From Cupidesulfovibrio sp000226255 (lineage in GTDB: Bacteria > Desulfobacterota > Desulfovibrionia > Desulfovibrionales > Desulfovibrionaceae), in NCBI RefSeq assembly GCF_003402415.2, contig NZ_AP036014.1, positions 1,860,001-1,924,000 on the forward strand: a DNA stretch of 64,000 nt, in the 5' to 3' direction. Of the stretch, positions 53,080 to 60,526 are shown one piece after another (the first letter of the stretch is position 1; each line of letters opens with the position of its first letter). Both the position numbers and the translations under genes were made by a program. The notes under the pieces are model-generated. The model had not been told where the DNA came from, made no database searches, and was given only the letters and a program-made list of their open reading frames with translations.

Positions 53080-53954
53080 CCAACGGCGCCACGGCCCTTC
53101 CGGCGGGGTGCGCCCGGCCAGGCCCCATGGCCCAGAAGCTGTTCGACCGCATGAGCCGCTTCGTTTACGAGCAGGTGGGCATCAAGCTGCCCGCCTCGAA
53201 GCGGGTGATGCTGGAGGCGCGCTTGCAGAAACGCCTGCGCGCGCTGGGCATGACCACCTACGACCAGTACGTGGACTACCTGTTTACGGACAAGGGCATC
53301 GACGAGGAACTGCGCAACTTCATCGACGTGGTGACCACCAACACCACTGAATTCTTCCGCGAACCGCGTCATTTCGACTACCTTGCCGCCACCGTGCTGC
53401 CCGGCTGGACTGCCGCTGCCGCGCGGCAGCGCGCCCAGCGTGCGCTGCGGGTGTGGAGCGCGGGTTGTTCCATTGGCATGGAGCCCTACACGCTGGCCAT
53501 GGTGCTGCGCGACTACGCGGAGAGTACGCCCGGCTTCACCTTTTCCATTCTGGCCACGGACATTTCGTCGCGGGCGCTGCAACAGGCGGTGCGGGCCGTG
53601 TACGAGGAAGAGCGCGTGCACAACGTGCCGGATCACTTTCGCAAGCGCTACCTGCTGCGCAGCCGCGACCGTTCGCGCCGCCTGGTGCGCATGGGGCCGG
53701 AACTGCGCTCGTCCGTGCGCTTCGAGCGGCTGAATTTCATGGAGCCCTTCGGTTTCTCGGAACCCATGGACATCATTTTCTGCCGCAACGTGATCATCTA
53801 TTTCGACAAACCCACGCAGGAAGGGCTGTTCACCCGGTTCTGCCAGTGTCTGCGCCCCGGCGGGCACCTGTTCATCGGGCACTCCGAAAGTCTTACCGGC
53901 ATGGCGCTGCCCCTTGAGCAGGTGGCGCCCACCGTCTACCGGAGGACACGATGA
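53076..53954 (+). CDS. cheR: CheR glutamate methyltransferase
   Basis: CheR methylates glutamates of chemoreceptors with SAM. The 292-residue protein has the N-terminal helical domain (FVYEQVGIKLPASKRVMLEARL), NTTEFFREPRHF, the SAM loop VWSAGCSIGMEPYTLAMVL, LATDISSRALQQA and FCRNVIIYFDKPTQ. The SAM loop has GMEPYT where most CheRs read GEEPYS/T, a change at the first Glu. No C-terminal TPR or pentapeptide-binding insertion is evident beyond a normal beta subdomain. It is coupled to cheA and cheB by 4-base overlaps on both sides. Confidence 0.93.
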   Translation: MTNGATALPAGCARPGPMAQKLFDRMSRFVYEQVGIKLPASKRVMLEARLQKRLRALGMTTYDQYVDYLFTDKGIDEELRNFIDVVTTNTTEFFREPRHFDYLAATVLPGWTAAAARQRAQRALRVWSAGCSIGMEPYTLAMVLRDYAESTPGFTFSILATDISSRALQQAVRAVYEEERVHNVPDHFRKRYLLRSRDRSRRLVRMGPELRSSVRFERLNFMEPFGFSEPMDIIFCRNVIIYFDKPTQEGLFTRFCQCLRPGGHLFIGHSESLTGMALPLEQVAPTVYRRTR

Positions 53955-55027
53955 CCGCGCGCCGCATCAAGGTGCTGGTGGTGGACGATTCCGCCCTGGT
54001 GCGCCAGACCTTGGCGGACATCGTCTCGGGCGACGAGGAACTGGAGCTCATCGGCACCGCCTCCGACCCCTTCGTGGCCGCCAAGCGCATGGAAAACGTG
54101 GCCCCGGACGTGATCCTGCTGGATGTGGAGATGCCCCGCATGGACGGCATCACCTTCCTGCGCAAGATCATGACCCAGCATCCCATCCCCGTGGTGATCT
54201 GCTCGTCGGTGACGGAGCAGGGGGCCGAGGCCACCTTCAAGGCCATGGAGTACGGCGCGGTGGAGGTCATCCAGAAGCCGCGCATGGGCACCAAGCGCTT
54301 TCTGGAGGAATCCAGCATCCGCATCTGCGATGCGCTGAAGGCCGCCGCCCGCTCCCGGTTGCGCAAGCTCAGCCCCCTGGCCGCCGGGGTGCCGCCCAAA
54401 CTTTCCGCCGATGCGGTGCTGCCCGCCGCGACGCCGCTGACCACCACGGTGCAGCAGACCGAGAAGGTGGTGGTCATCGGCGCGTCCACGGGCGGCACCG
54501 AGGCCCTGCGCGTGGTGCTGGAGGCCATGCCCGAAGGCTGCCCGCCCATCGCCATCGTGCAGCACATGCCGGAACACTTCACCACCGCCTTCGCAAACCG
54601 GCTGAACGCCATCTGCCGGGTGACGGTGAAGGAGGCGCAGGACAACGACGTCATGCGGCGCGGCCAGGTGCTCATTGCGCCGGGCAACCTGCACATGCTG
54701 CTCAAGCGCAACGGTTCGCGCTACTACGTCGAGGTGCGCGAAGGCCCGCTGGTGCGCAGGCACCGGCCTTCCGTGGACGTGCTGTTCCGTTCCGCCGCGC
54801 GGTACGCCGGGCGCAACGCCGTGGCCGCCATCATGACCGGCATGGGCGACGACGGTGCGGCGGGCATCAAGGAGCTGTTCGACGTGGGCGCGCACACCAT
54901 CGCCCAGGACGAGGCCAGCTGCGTGGTCTTCGGCATGCCGCAGGAAGCCATCAAGCTGGGCGGGGTGCGCAAGGTGGTTTCGCTTGAAGAAATAGCCCCG
55001 GCCATCGTCCGCGCCTGCGGGGGGTAG
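53951..55027 (+). CDS. cheB: CheB methylesterase
   Basis: CheB removes methyl groups from receptors and deamidates glutamines. The 358-residue protein has a receiver (VLVVDDSALVRQTLADI, phospho-acceptor Asp58 in ILLDVEMPRMDG, CSSVTEQGAEATFKAME) and a C-terminal esterase with Ser179 (IGASTGGTEAL), His205 (IVQHMPEHFT) and Asp300 (MTGMGDDGA). Its presence with CheR shows an adaptation system for the nearby receptors. The start overlaps the cheR stop (ATGA). The operon ends here, with terminators about 80 bases downstream. Confidence 0.96.
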   Translation: MTARRIKVLVVDDSALVRQTLADIVSGDEELELIGTASDPFVAAKRMENVAPDVILLDVEMPRMDGITFLRKIMTQHPIPVVICSSVTEQGAEATFKAMEYGAVEVIQKPRMGTKRFLEESSIRICDALKAAARSRLRKLSPLAAGVPPKLSADAVLPAATPLTTTVQQTEKVVVIGASTGGTEALRVVLEAMPEGCPPIAIVQHMPEHFTTAFANRLNAICRVTVKEAQDNDVMRRGQVLIAPGNLHMLLKRNGSRYYVEVREGPLVRRHRPSVDVLFRSAARYAGRNAVAAIMTGMGDDGAAGIKELFDVGAHTIAQDEASCVVFGMPQEAIKLGGVRKVVSLEEIAPAIVRACGG

Positions 55028-55103
55028 CGGCCGCAGGAACGCGCCCGTGCCTGCACCATGCCCCGGCAGGGACGCCATCAGGCCCGTAGAGAACGTTCCG
55101 CAC

Positions 55104-55135
55104 GGTTGCGGCGCGCCCCGGGGCGCGCCGCAACC
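55104..55135. repeat. Perfect 32-bp palindrome
   Basis: The sequence reads identically on both strands, with arms GGTTGCGGCGCGCCCC at 55104-55119 and its complement at 55120-55135 without a loop. It sits between cheB and the sulfite reductase gene, just ahead of a terminator hairpin. It may be a transcription pause or terminator, or a dimeric protein-binding site. Confidence 0.85.
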
Positions 55136-55142
55136 CTTCTGG

Positions 55143-55168
55143 AAACGCCCGTCGCCACGGGCGTTTTC
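55143..55168 (+). terminator. Intrinsic terminator of the che operon
   Basis: AAACGCCCGT (55143-55152) pairs perfectly with ACGGGCGTTT (55157-55166) over a 4-nt loop, followed by TCC; the T run is inside the descending arm. It comes 116 bases after cheB. Confidence 0.6.
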
Positions 55169-55226
55169 CATCGTCCTGCAGGCACGACAGAGTACGACAA
55201 CGCAAACGGACCAAGGAGCATCGGAC

Positions 55227-55904
55227 ATGACAGAAACCGGCACGCCGGAACCGAGAGGCGCCATCCTTCAGCGCGACAAGCAGACCTACGCCATCGTGCC
55301 GCGCACCCCCTGCGGCATGCTGACGCCGGAAATACTCGACGCCATTTCCCGCGTGGCGCGCAAATACGGCATTCCCATCATCAAGATCACCTCCGGGCAG
55401 CGCCTTGCCCTGGTGGGCATGACGGCCGAGCAGGTGGAGCCCATCTGGGAAGATCTGCGCATGGACGTGGGCCGCGCGGTGGAGCTGTGCGTGCACTACG
55501 TGCAGGCCTGTCCCGGCACGGCGGTGTGCAAGCTGGGGCTGCAGGATTCGCTGGGGCTTGGCATCGAGATCGAGCAGACGCTGGCCGAGCAGCCCTTTCC
55601 GGCCAAGGTCAAGTTCGGCGTTTCCGGCTGTCCCATGTGCTGCGGCGAAAGCTACCTGCGCGACGTGGGCCTGGTGGGCACCAAGCGCGGCTGGAACGTG
55701 ATCGTGGGCGGCAACTCTGGCGGGCACCCGCGCATCGGCGATGTGCTGGCCGAGGACCTGACCCGCGAGGCGGCGCTGGAGCTCGTGCAGCGCTTCATGC
55801 AGCTGTACCGCGACAATTCCGGCAAGCGGCTGCGCGTGTCCAAGTACGTGGAGAAGACCGGCATAGAGGCCATACGCGCCGCGCTGCTGCCCGCCGCCGA
55901 ATAG
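55227..55904 (+). CDS. Small assimilatory-type sulfite reductase (sirohaem, 4Fe-4S)
   Basis: The 225-residue protein combines the nitrite/sulfite reductase ferredoxin-like half (ILQRDKQTYAIVPRTPCGMLTPEIL, GIPIIKITSGQRLALVGM) with the sirohaem/Fe-S binding half. Its cluster ligands are ACPGTAVCKLG (Cx5C) and GVSGCPMCCGE (Cx3C), and GGNSGGHPRIGD contacts sirohaem. The length matches the monomeric low-spin enzyme purified from Desulfovibrio vulgaris. It reduces sulfite by six electrons, though its physiological role beside the dissimilatory enzyme is unclear. AAGGAG precedes the start. It is separated from the che operon by terminators and followed by its own hairpin, so it is monocistronic. Confidence 0.92.
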   Translation: MTETGTPEPRGAILQRDKQTYAIVPRTPCGMLTPEILDAISRVARKYGIPIIKITSGQRLALVGMTAEQVEPIWEDLRMDVGRAVELCVHYVQACPGTAVCKLGLQDSLGLGIEIEQTLAEQPFPAKVKFGVSGCPMCCGESYLRDVGLVGTKRGWNVIVGGNSGGHPRIGDVLAEDLTREAALELVQRFMQLYRDNSGKRLRVSKYVEKTGIEAIRAALLPAAE

Positions 55905-55935
55905 GCGCGCGGCGATTTCGCGAGCAGAAAATACT

Positions 55936-55968
55936 GGCGGCAGGACTGCTTCGGGCGGTCCTGCCGCC
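55936..55968 (+). terminator. Hairpin behind the sulfite reductase gene
   Basis: An 11-bp perfect stem (GGCGGCAGGAC at 55936-55946 with its complement at 55958-55968) with an 11-nt loop starts 32 bases after the stop and is followed by TTCGTTGG. It also faces the end of the DUF190 gene on the other strand. Confidence 0.5.
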
Positions 55969-56051
55969 TTCGTTGGCGGAAATGGTGAACGCGAGCGCGG
56001 TGGTCAGGGGGCAGGCAAAGGCGGCACGGCAGCGCGTGCCCTTGGCCCCGC

Positions 56052-56435
56052 CTAGCCGCCGCTGCCGGGGGCGCGCGGCTCCTGCGCGGCCTCCTTGCCC
56101 GGGCCGTGCCGATACAGCAACACCTGCACCGGGTCCACGGTCACCAGCCCTTCGGCCAGCAGTTCCTCGACGCGGGGCAGGAATGCCTCTATCTTGGCGG
56201 CGTCGTCGACGATCTCGACCACGATGGGCAGGTCTTCGGACAGGCGCAGCACCCGCGCGGTGTGCACCACGCTGTTGGCCCCGAAGCCCGCCAGCCCGCG
56301 GAATACCGTGCCGCCCGCCAGCCCGTCGCGCCGGGCGGATTCCAGGATGACCTCGTGCAGGGCGCGGCCCTTGTGGGTGTCGCGTTCGCCGGTGTAGATG
56401 CGCAGACGCAGGGCGTCGCCCGATATGATGCGCAT
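56052..56435 (-). CDS. DUF190 family PII-like protein
   Basis: The 127-residue protein begins RIISGDALRLRIYTGERDTHKGRALHEVILE and contains DGLAGGTVFRGLAGFGANSVVHT and LSEDLPIVVEIVDDAAKIEAFLP, the DUF190 pattern with a ferredoxin-like PII fold. DUF190 genes often pair with crcB fluoride channels, as here, 55 bases downstream of crcB on the same strand. It is thought to regulate or assist fluoride export, but no mechanism is established. ATG at 56435 has AAGGAG upstream (minus strand). The last about 15 residues are a charged, Pro/Gly tail. Confidence 0.85.
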   Translation of the reverse strand: MRIISGDALRLRIYTGERDTHKGRALHEVILESARRDGLAGGTVFRGLAGFGANSVVHTARVLRLSEDLPIVVEIVDDAAKIEAFLPRVEELLAEGLVTVDPVQVLLYRHGPGKEAAQEPRAPGSGG

Positions 56436-56490
56436 GGCGTGCTCCTTCCTGTGGTGGATGCGTGCCGGTGGTGCATGCCGGTAGGCGGTT

Positions 56491-56865
56491 CTACACCAGC
56501 CGTCCGGCTCCCAGGCCCAGCCACAGCAGCACGAGGCCCAGCAGCAGCTGGCCGCCCGCATACAGGGCAAAGGCCATCCACTGCCCGGTCTCCATGAGGC
56601 CGAGGCTTTCGAAGGTGAAGGTGGAAAAGGTGGTGAACGCGCCCATGAAGCCGGTCAGCAGCACCACGCGCACGTCGGGATGCAGGGAGATGCGGTTTTC
56701 GCACACCCCCCAGACGAACCCGAAGGCCAGACAGCCCAGCACGTTGACCACGAACGTGCCGAGCGGAAACGTGCCGGGCGTCGCGCGCTGCACCAACCCG
56801 GCAAGGCCGTAGCGGGCAAGGCTGCCCAGCGCGCCCGCCAGGCCCAGCAAGACGATCTTCTGCAC
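56491..56865 (-). CDS. crcB: Fluoride channel CrcB/Fluc
   Basis: The 124-residue membrane protein has the Fluc pattern: GLAGALGSLARYGLAGLVQ, the pore signature PLGTFVVNVLGCLAFGFVWG, and the sodium-site/phenylalanine-box region GFMGAFTTFSTFTFESLGLM. It should form a dual-topology dimer that expels fluoride. The start is GTG at 56865, supported by AAAGGA upstream. The divergent CYTH gene starts 63 bases away. No fluoride riboswitch was found in the short leader. It is cotranscribed with DUF190. Confidence 0.93.
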   Translation of the reverse strand: MQKIVLLGLAGALGSLARYGLAGLVQRATPGTFPLGTFVVNVLGCLAFGFVWGVCENRISLHPDVRVVLLTGFMGAFTTFSTFTFESLGLMETGQWMAFALYAGGQLLLGLVLLWLGLGAGRLV

Positions 56866-56928
56866 GGATTGGTCCTTTCTTCCGCCCATCTTCCGCAGTG
56901 CCGGAACGATGCGGCCCATGGAGTCCAC

Positions 56929-57579
56929 ATGGCGCTGGAAATGGAAATCAAGTTCCCCGAGGCGGACCTTGCCGCGCTTCGCGCGGCTTTGCAAGTGCTG
57001 GGGGCAACCGGCGGCGCTCCCTATCTGGAATGCAACCGGGTGTACGACACCCCCGGCCGCGACCTGCGCGCCGCCAATACCCTGCTGCGGCTGCGCACCA
57101 AGGCCGGGCCGGACCTGCGTGCCGCCGTGCTGACCATGAAGCGTCCGCCCCATGCGGCGGATGCCGGGTCCGCTCCCATTCCGGATGACGTGAAAGTCTG
57201 GGACGAGGTGCAGACCGCCGTGGCCGACGCCGACGCCATGCACCACGTGCTGACGGGGCTGGGGTACACGGTGGCCTTCGGCTATGACAAGGTGCGCGAG
57301 GTATGGAGCCTGGACGGGGTGCACGTGTGCCTGGACACCATGCCCTTCGGTCCGGTGGCGGAACTGGAGGGCGACCGCGAGGCCATCATGGCCGTGGCCG
57401 ACAGGCTCGGTCTTGACAGGGCGCGCGCATCCATCGAAACCTATCACGATCTCAACCGCCGTTGGCGCGCGGCCCACGGGCTGCCCCCGGCGGAGGACTT
57501 CACCTTCGACGCGGCAGGGCTTGCCGCCGCCCGCCGGATGGTCTTCGGCGAAGACGATGGCCGAGCCGGGGCGGAATGA
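56929..57579 (+). CDS. CYTH-domain protein (class IV adenylate cyclase/triphosphatase type)
   Basis: The 216-residue product begins with the CYTH signature LEMEIKFPE (the ExExK motif) and continues with ECNRVYDTPGRDLRAANTLLRLR, AAVLTMKRP, the acidic-basic KVWDEVQTAV, and DTMPFGPVAELEGDREAIMAVADRLG. All tunnel residues expected in metal-dependent CYTH enzymes appear present. Members hydrolyse thiamine triphosphate or inorganic triphosphate, or make cAMP. The specific activity cannot be read here. It is divergent from crcB and 135 bases upstream of clpS. Confidence 0.85.
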   Translation: MALEMEIKFPEADLAALRAALQVLGATGGAPYLECNRVYDTPGRDLRAANTLLRLRTKAGPDLRAAVLTMKRPPHAADAGSAPIPDDVKVWDEVQTAVADADAMHHVLTGLGYTVAFGYDKVREVWSLDGVHVCLDTMPFGPVAELEGDREAIMAVADRLGLDRARASIETYHDLNRRWRAAHGLPPAEDFTFDAAGLAAARRMVFGEDDGRAGAE

Positions 57580-57714
57580 CCCCTCACGGTCACGAAATTC
57601 CATGGGCGCAAGGTGTGCCGCGCGGCCCCCGTGGCCCCTCGACAGCACGCGCCGCGATGTTAGTATAAGGGCGTGGCCGCCGCAGGCCGCCCGGAAACAG
57701 CGAAACGAGCACCC

Positions 57715-58110
57715 ATGAGCACCCATTTCGACGATCTAGGTTCACCGGCGGTTCCGGTCCGCATGGCAAGGCCGTCAGGTCCCTCCGGACCGCCAGATAT
57801 GCCAGACATGCCGGATGGCGGCAGACACACGGATATCCTCATCGAGGATGAAGTGCGCGAGCCCCGGATGTTCCGGGTGCTCCTGCACAACGACGACTAC
57901 ACGACCATGGAGTTCGTGGTGTCGATTCTGGTCGAGGTGTTCCGCAGAACGCCCGACGAGGCGACGCGCATCATGCTGGCCGTCCACGAGAAGGGCGTCG
58001 GCGAATGCGGCGTGTACACGGCGGAGGTGGCCGAGACCAAGGTCGCCCTCGTGCATGCCCGCGCCCGGCGCGAAGGCTATCCACTGCGCTGCACCCTCGA
58101 AGAGGTATGA
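57715..58110 (+). CDS. clpS: ClpS adaptor for ClpA
   Basis: ClpS delivers N-degron substrates to ClpAP. The 131-residue protein has a disordered, Pro/Met-rich N-terminal arm (about 45 residues), then the core EPRMFRVLLHNDDYTTMEFVVSILVEVF with the substrate-pocket NDDYTTMEFV, followed by HEKGVGECGVYTAEVAETKVALVHARAR. The arm is needed for delivery in known ClpS proteins. Here it is longer than in E. coli. clpA follows after one base, and aat is next, so the whole N-degron pathway forms one operon. Confidence 0.94.
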   Translation: MSTHFDDLGSPAVPVRMARPSGPSGPPDMPDMPDGGRHTDILIEDEVREPRMFRVLLHNDDYTTMEFVVSILVEVFRRTPDEATRIMLAVHEKGVGECGVYTAEVAETKVALVHARARREGYPLRCTLEEV

Positions 58111-58111
58111 C

Positions 58112-60526
58112 ATGATCGGAAGACGCCTTGAAGCAGCGCTTACCGCCGCCGTCAACGACGTGCGGACGCGCAACCACGAGTTCCTGACGCTGGAGCACCT
58201 GCTCTACGCCATCTCCGGCGAGGACGCGGGCAAGTCCATCCTCGAATCCGTCGGGGTGGACGTGAAGGCCCTGCGCCTGCGCCTGGAAACCTTTTTCGCC
58301 ACCCACCTGGAGCCGCTGCCCGCCGACACCCCCACCGAGGTGGTGCAGACGCTGGGCGTGCAGCGCGTGCTGCAGCGGGCCATCCGCCACATGCAGTCTG
58401 CGGGCAAGGCCGCCGTGGAAATCGGCGACGTGCTGGCCGCCATCTTCGAAGAGGACGACGCCTACGCCACCTATTTCCTGAAGTCGCAGGGGGTGAGCCG
58501 ACTGGACGTGCTGCAGCACATCTCGCACGGCATGCCGGAGGACGGCGAGGGCGGCGGCGCGGGTGACGCCGAAGGCGAGGAGGGCGCGCCCGATTCCCCG
58601 CGCACCGACGCGCTGGAAAAGTTCACCGTGGACCTCACCGCCCGCGCCCGCGACGGCCGCATCGACCCGCTGATCGGTCGGGCGAAGGAACTGGAGCGGA
58701 CCATTCAGGTGCTGGCCCGGCGGCGCAAGAACAACCCGCTGTACGTGGGCGACCCCGGCGTGGGCAAGACCGCCATCGCCGAAGGGCTGGCCCTGCGCGT
58801 GGCGGGCGGCGAGGTGCCCGAGGAATTCCGCGACGTGCGCATCTTCGCCCTGGACATGGGCGCGCTGCTGGCGGGCACCAAGTACCGGGGAGACTTCGAG
58901 CAGCGCTTGAAGGGCGTCATCACCGACCTCGGCAAGGTGCCGGGGGCCATCCTGTTCATCGACGAGATCCACACCATCGTGGGCGCGGGTTCCACCAGCG
59001 GCGGCTCCATGGATGCCTCCAACATCCTGAAGCCCGTGCTGGCCGACGGCAGCATCCGCTGCATCGGGTCCACCACCTACGAGGAATATCGCAACCATTT
59101 CGAGAAAGACCGCGCCCTGTCGCGCCGGTTCCAGAAGATCGACGTGCAGGAACCCTCGCAGGACGAATGCGTGGACATCCTGAAGGGGCTGCGTCCCTAC
59201 TACGAGGACCACCACAAGGTGCGCTACACGCTGCCCGCCCTGCGCGCGGCCGTGGAGCTTTCCGCCCGGTACATCACCGAACGGCTGCTGCCCGACAAGG
59301 CCATCGACGTGCTGGACGAGGCGGGCGCGGCGGCCCGGCTGCGGCGCGGAGCCCGCGCGGCTTCGGCTTCGGACGCGGCCATCAGTGTGAAGGACGTGGA
59401 AAAGGTGGTGGCGCGCATGGCCCAGATACCGTCGCGCACGGTGTCGTCCAGCGACCGCGACCGCCTGCGCACCCTCGATGAAGATCTGCGCAACGTGGTC
59501 TTCGGCCAGGACGCGGCCGTGGGCGTCCTGGCGCGGGCCATCCTGCGCGCGCGGGCGGGCCTGGGGCGCGAAGACCGGCCCACCGGCAGCTTCCTGTTCT
59601 ACGGCCCCACGGGCGTGGGCAAGACCGAACTTGCCCGCCGCCTGGCAGAGGTCATGGGCATCGGCTTCGTGCGCTACGACATGAGCGAATACATGGAGAA
59701 GCACTCGGTGTCGCGGCTCATCGGCGCGCCCCCCGGCTACGTGGGCTTCGACCAGGGCGGCCTGCTGACCGAGGCCATCCGCAAGCAGCCGTACACCGTG
59801 CTGCTGCTGGACGAGATCGAAAAGGCCCATCCGGACATCTTCAACATCCTGCTTCAGGTCATGGACTACGCCACGCTCACCGACAACACCGGGCGCAAGG
59901 CGGACTTCCGCAACGTGGTGCTGATCATGACCTCCAACGCGGGCGTGCGTGAAATGAGCGCGCCGTCCATCGGCTTTGGCGCCACCGCGCAGGAAGACGT
60001 GGCGGGCAAGGGCCGCAAGGCCGTGGAGAACATGTTCAGCCCGGAATTCCGCAACCGGCTGGACGCCATGATTCCCTTCGCCGGGCTGACCACCCCGGTG
60101 ATGGAGCGCATTGTGGACAAGTTCGTGCTGGAACTGGAAGCCGGGCTGAAGGACCGGCGCGTGCGCCTGGAGCTGACCCCGGCGGCCCGCGTGCGCCTGG
60201 CCGAAAAGGGCTTCGAGCCCGCCTTCGGGGCGCGCCCGCTGCGCCGGGTGATCCGCACCGCGCTGGAAGACGAACTGGCCCGCGAGGTGCTGTTCGGCAA
60301 GCTGCGCAAGGGCGGCACCGCCATCGTGGACGTGGCCGCGCCGGAGGCGGCCGCCGCGCCCGCCCGCAAGGGTAAGGGCAAAGGCGCGGCGAAGGATGCC
60401 GCACCGGCGCCTGTGACCGAGGCAGCACCGGTACCCCTGTCCGGCGCCCCGCAGTCCGTTGCCGGGCTGGGCCTGGTGTTCCGCTATGAGCCGCTCGGCG
60501 GCGACGACGCCGCTGCCGATAAATGA
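58112..60526 (+). CDS. clpA: ClpA unfoldase subunit
   Basis: ClpA is the AAA+ ATPase that feeds substrates to ClpP. The 804-residue protein has the Clp N-domain repeats (HEFLTLEHLLYAISGEDAGKSIL, VQRVLQRAIRHMQSAGK), a Gly/Asp/Glu-rich linker (about residues 143-165), D1 with GDPGVGKTA and YRGDFEQRLKGVI, and D2 with GPTGVGKTE, YMEKHSVSRLIGAPPGYVG and VLLLDEIEKAHPD. The ClpP-docking loop SIGFGA follows ASNAGVREMS as in ClpA. No clpP gene is in the window. The C-terminus carries an Ala/Lys-rich insertion (KGKGKGAAKDAAPAP). It overlaps aat by 4 bases. Confidence 0.96.
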   Translation: MIGRRLEAALTAAVNDVRTRNHEFLTLEHLLYAISGEDAGKSILESVGVDVKALRLRLETFFATHLEPLPADTPTEVVQTLGVQRVLQRAIRHMQSAGKAAVEIGDVLAAIFEEDDAYATYFLKSQGVSRLDVLQHISHGMPEDGEGGGAGDAEGEEGAPDSPRTDALEKFTVDLTARARDGRIDPLIGRAKELERTIQVLARRRKNNPLYVGDPGVGKTAIAEGLALRVAGGEVPEEFRDVRIFALDMGALLAGTKYRGDFEQRLKGVITDLGKVPGAILFIDEIHTIVGAGSTSGGSMDASNILKPVLADGSIRCIGSTTYEEYRNHFEKDRALSRRFQKIDVQEPSQDECVDILKGLRPYYEDHHKVRYTLPALRAAVELSARYITERLLPDKAIDVLDEAGAAARLRRGARAASASDAAISVKDVEKVVARMAQIPSRTVSSSDRDRLRTLDEDLRNVVFGQDAAVGVLARAILRARAGLGREDRPTGSFLFYGPTGVGKTELARRLAEVMGIGFVRYDMSEYMEKHSVSRLIGAPPGYVGFDQGGLLTEAIRKQPYTVLLLDEIEKAHPDIFNILLQVMDYATLTDNTGRKADFRNVVLIMTSNAGVREMSAPSIGFGATAQEDVAGKGRKAVENMFSPEFRNRLDAMIPFAGLTTPVMERIVDKFVLELEAGLKDRRVRLELTPAARVRLAEKGFEPAFGARPLRRVIRTALEDELAREVLFGKLRKGGTAIVDVAAPEAAAAPARKGKGKGAAKDAAPAPVTEAAPVPLSGAPQSVAGLGLVFRYEPLGGDDAAADK

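Noticed and set aside
56866..56928. Fluoride riboswitch upstream of crcB
   Set aside because: The gap is too short and lacks the pseudoknot-type conserved sequence.
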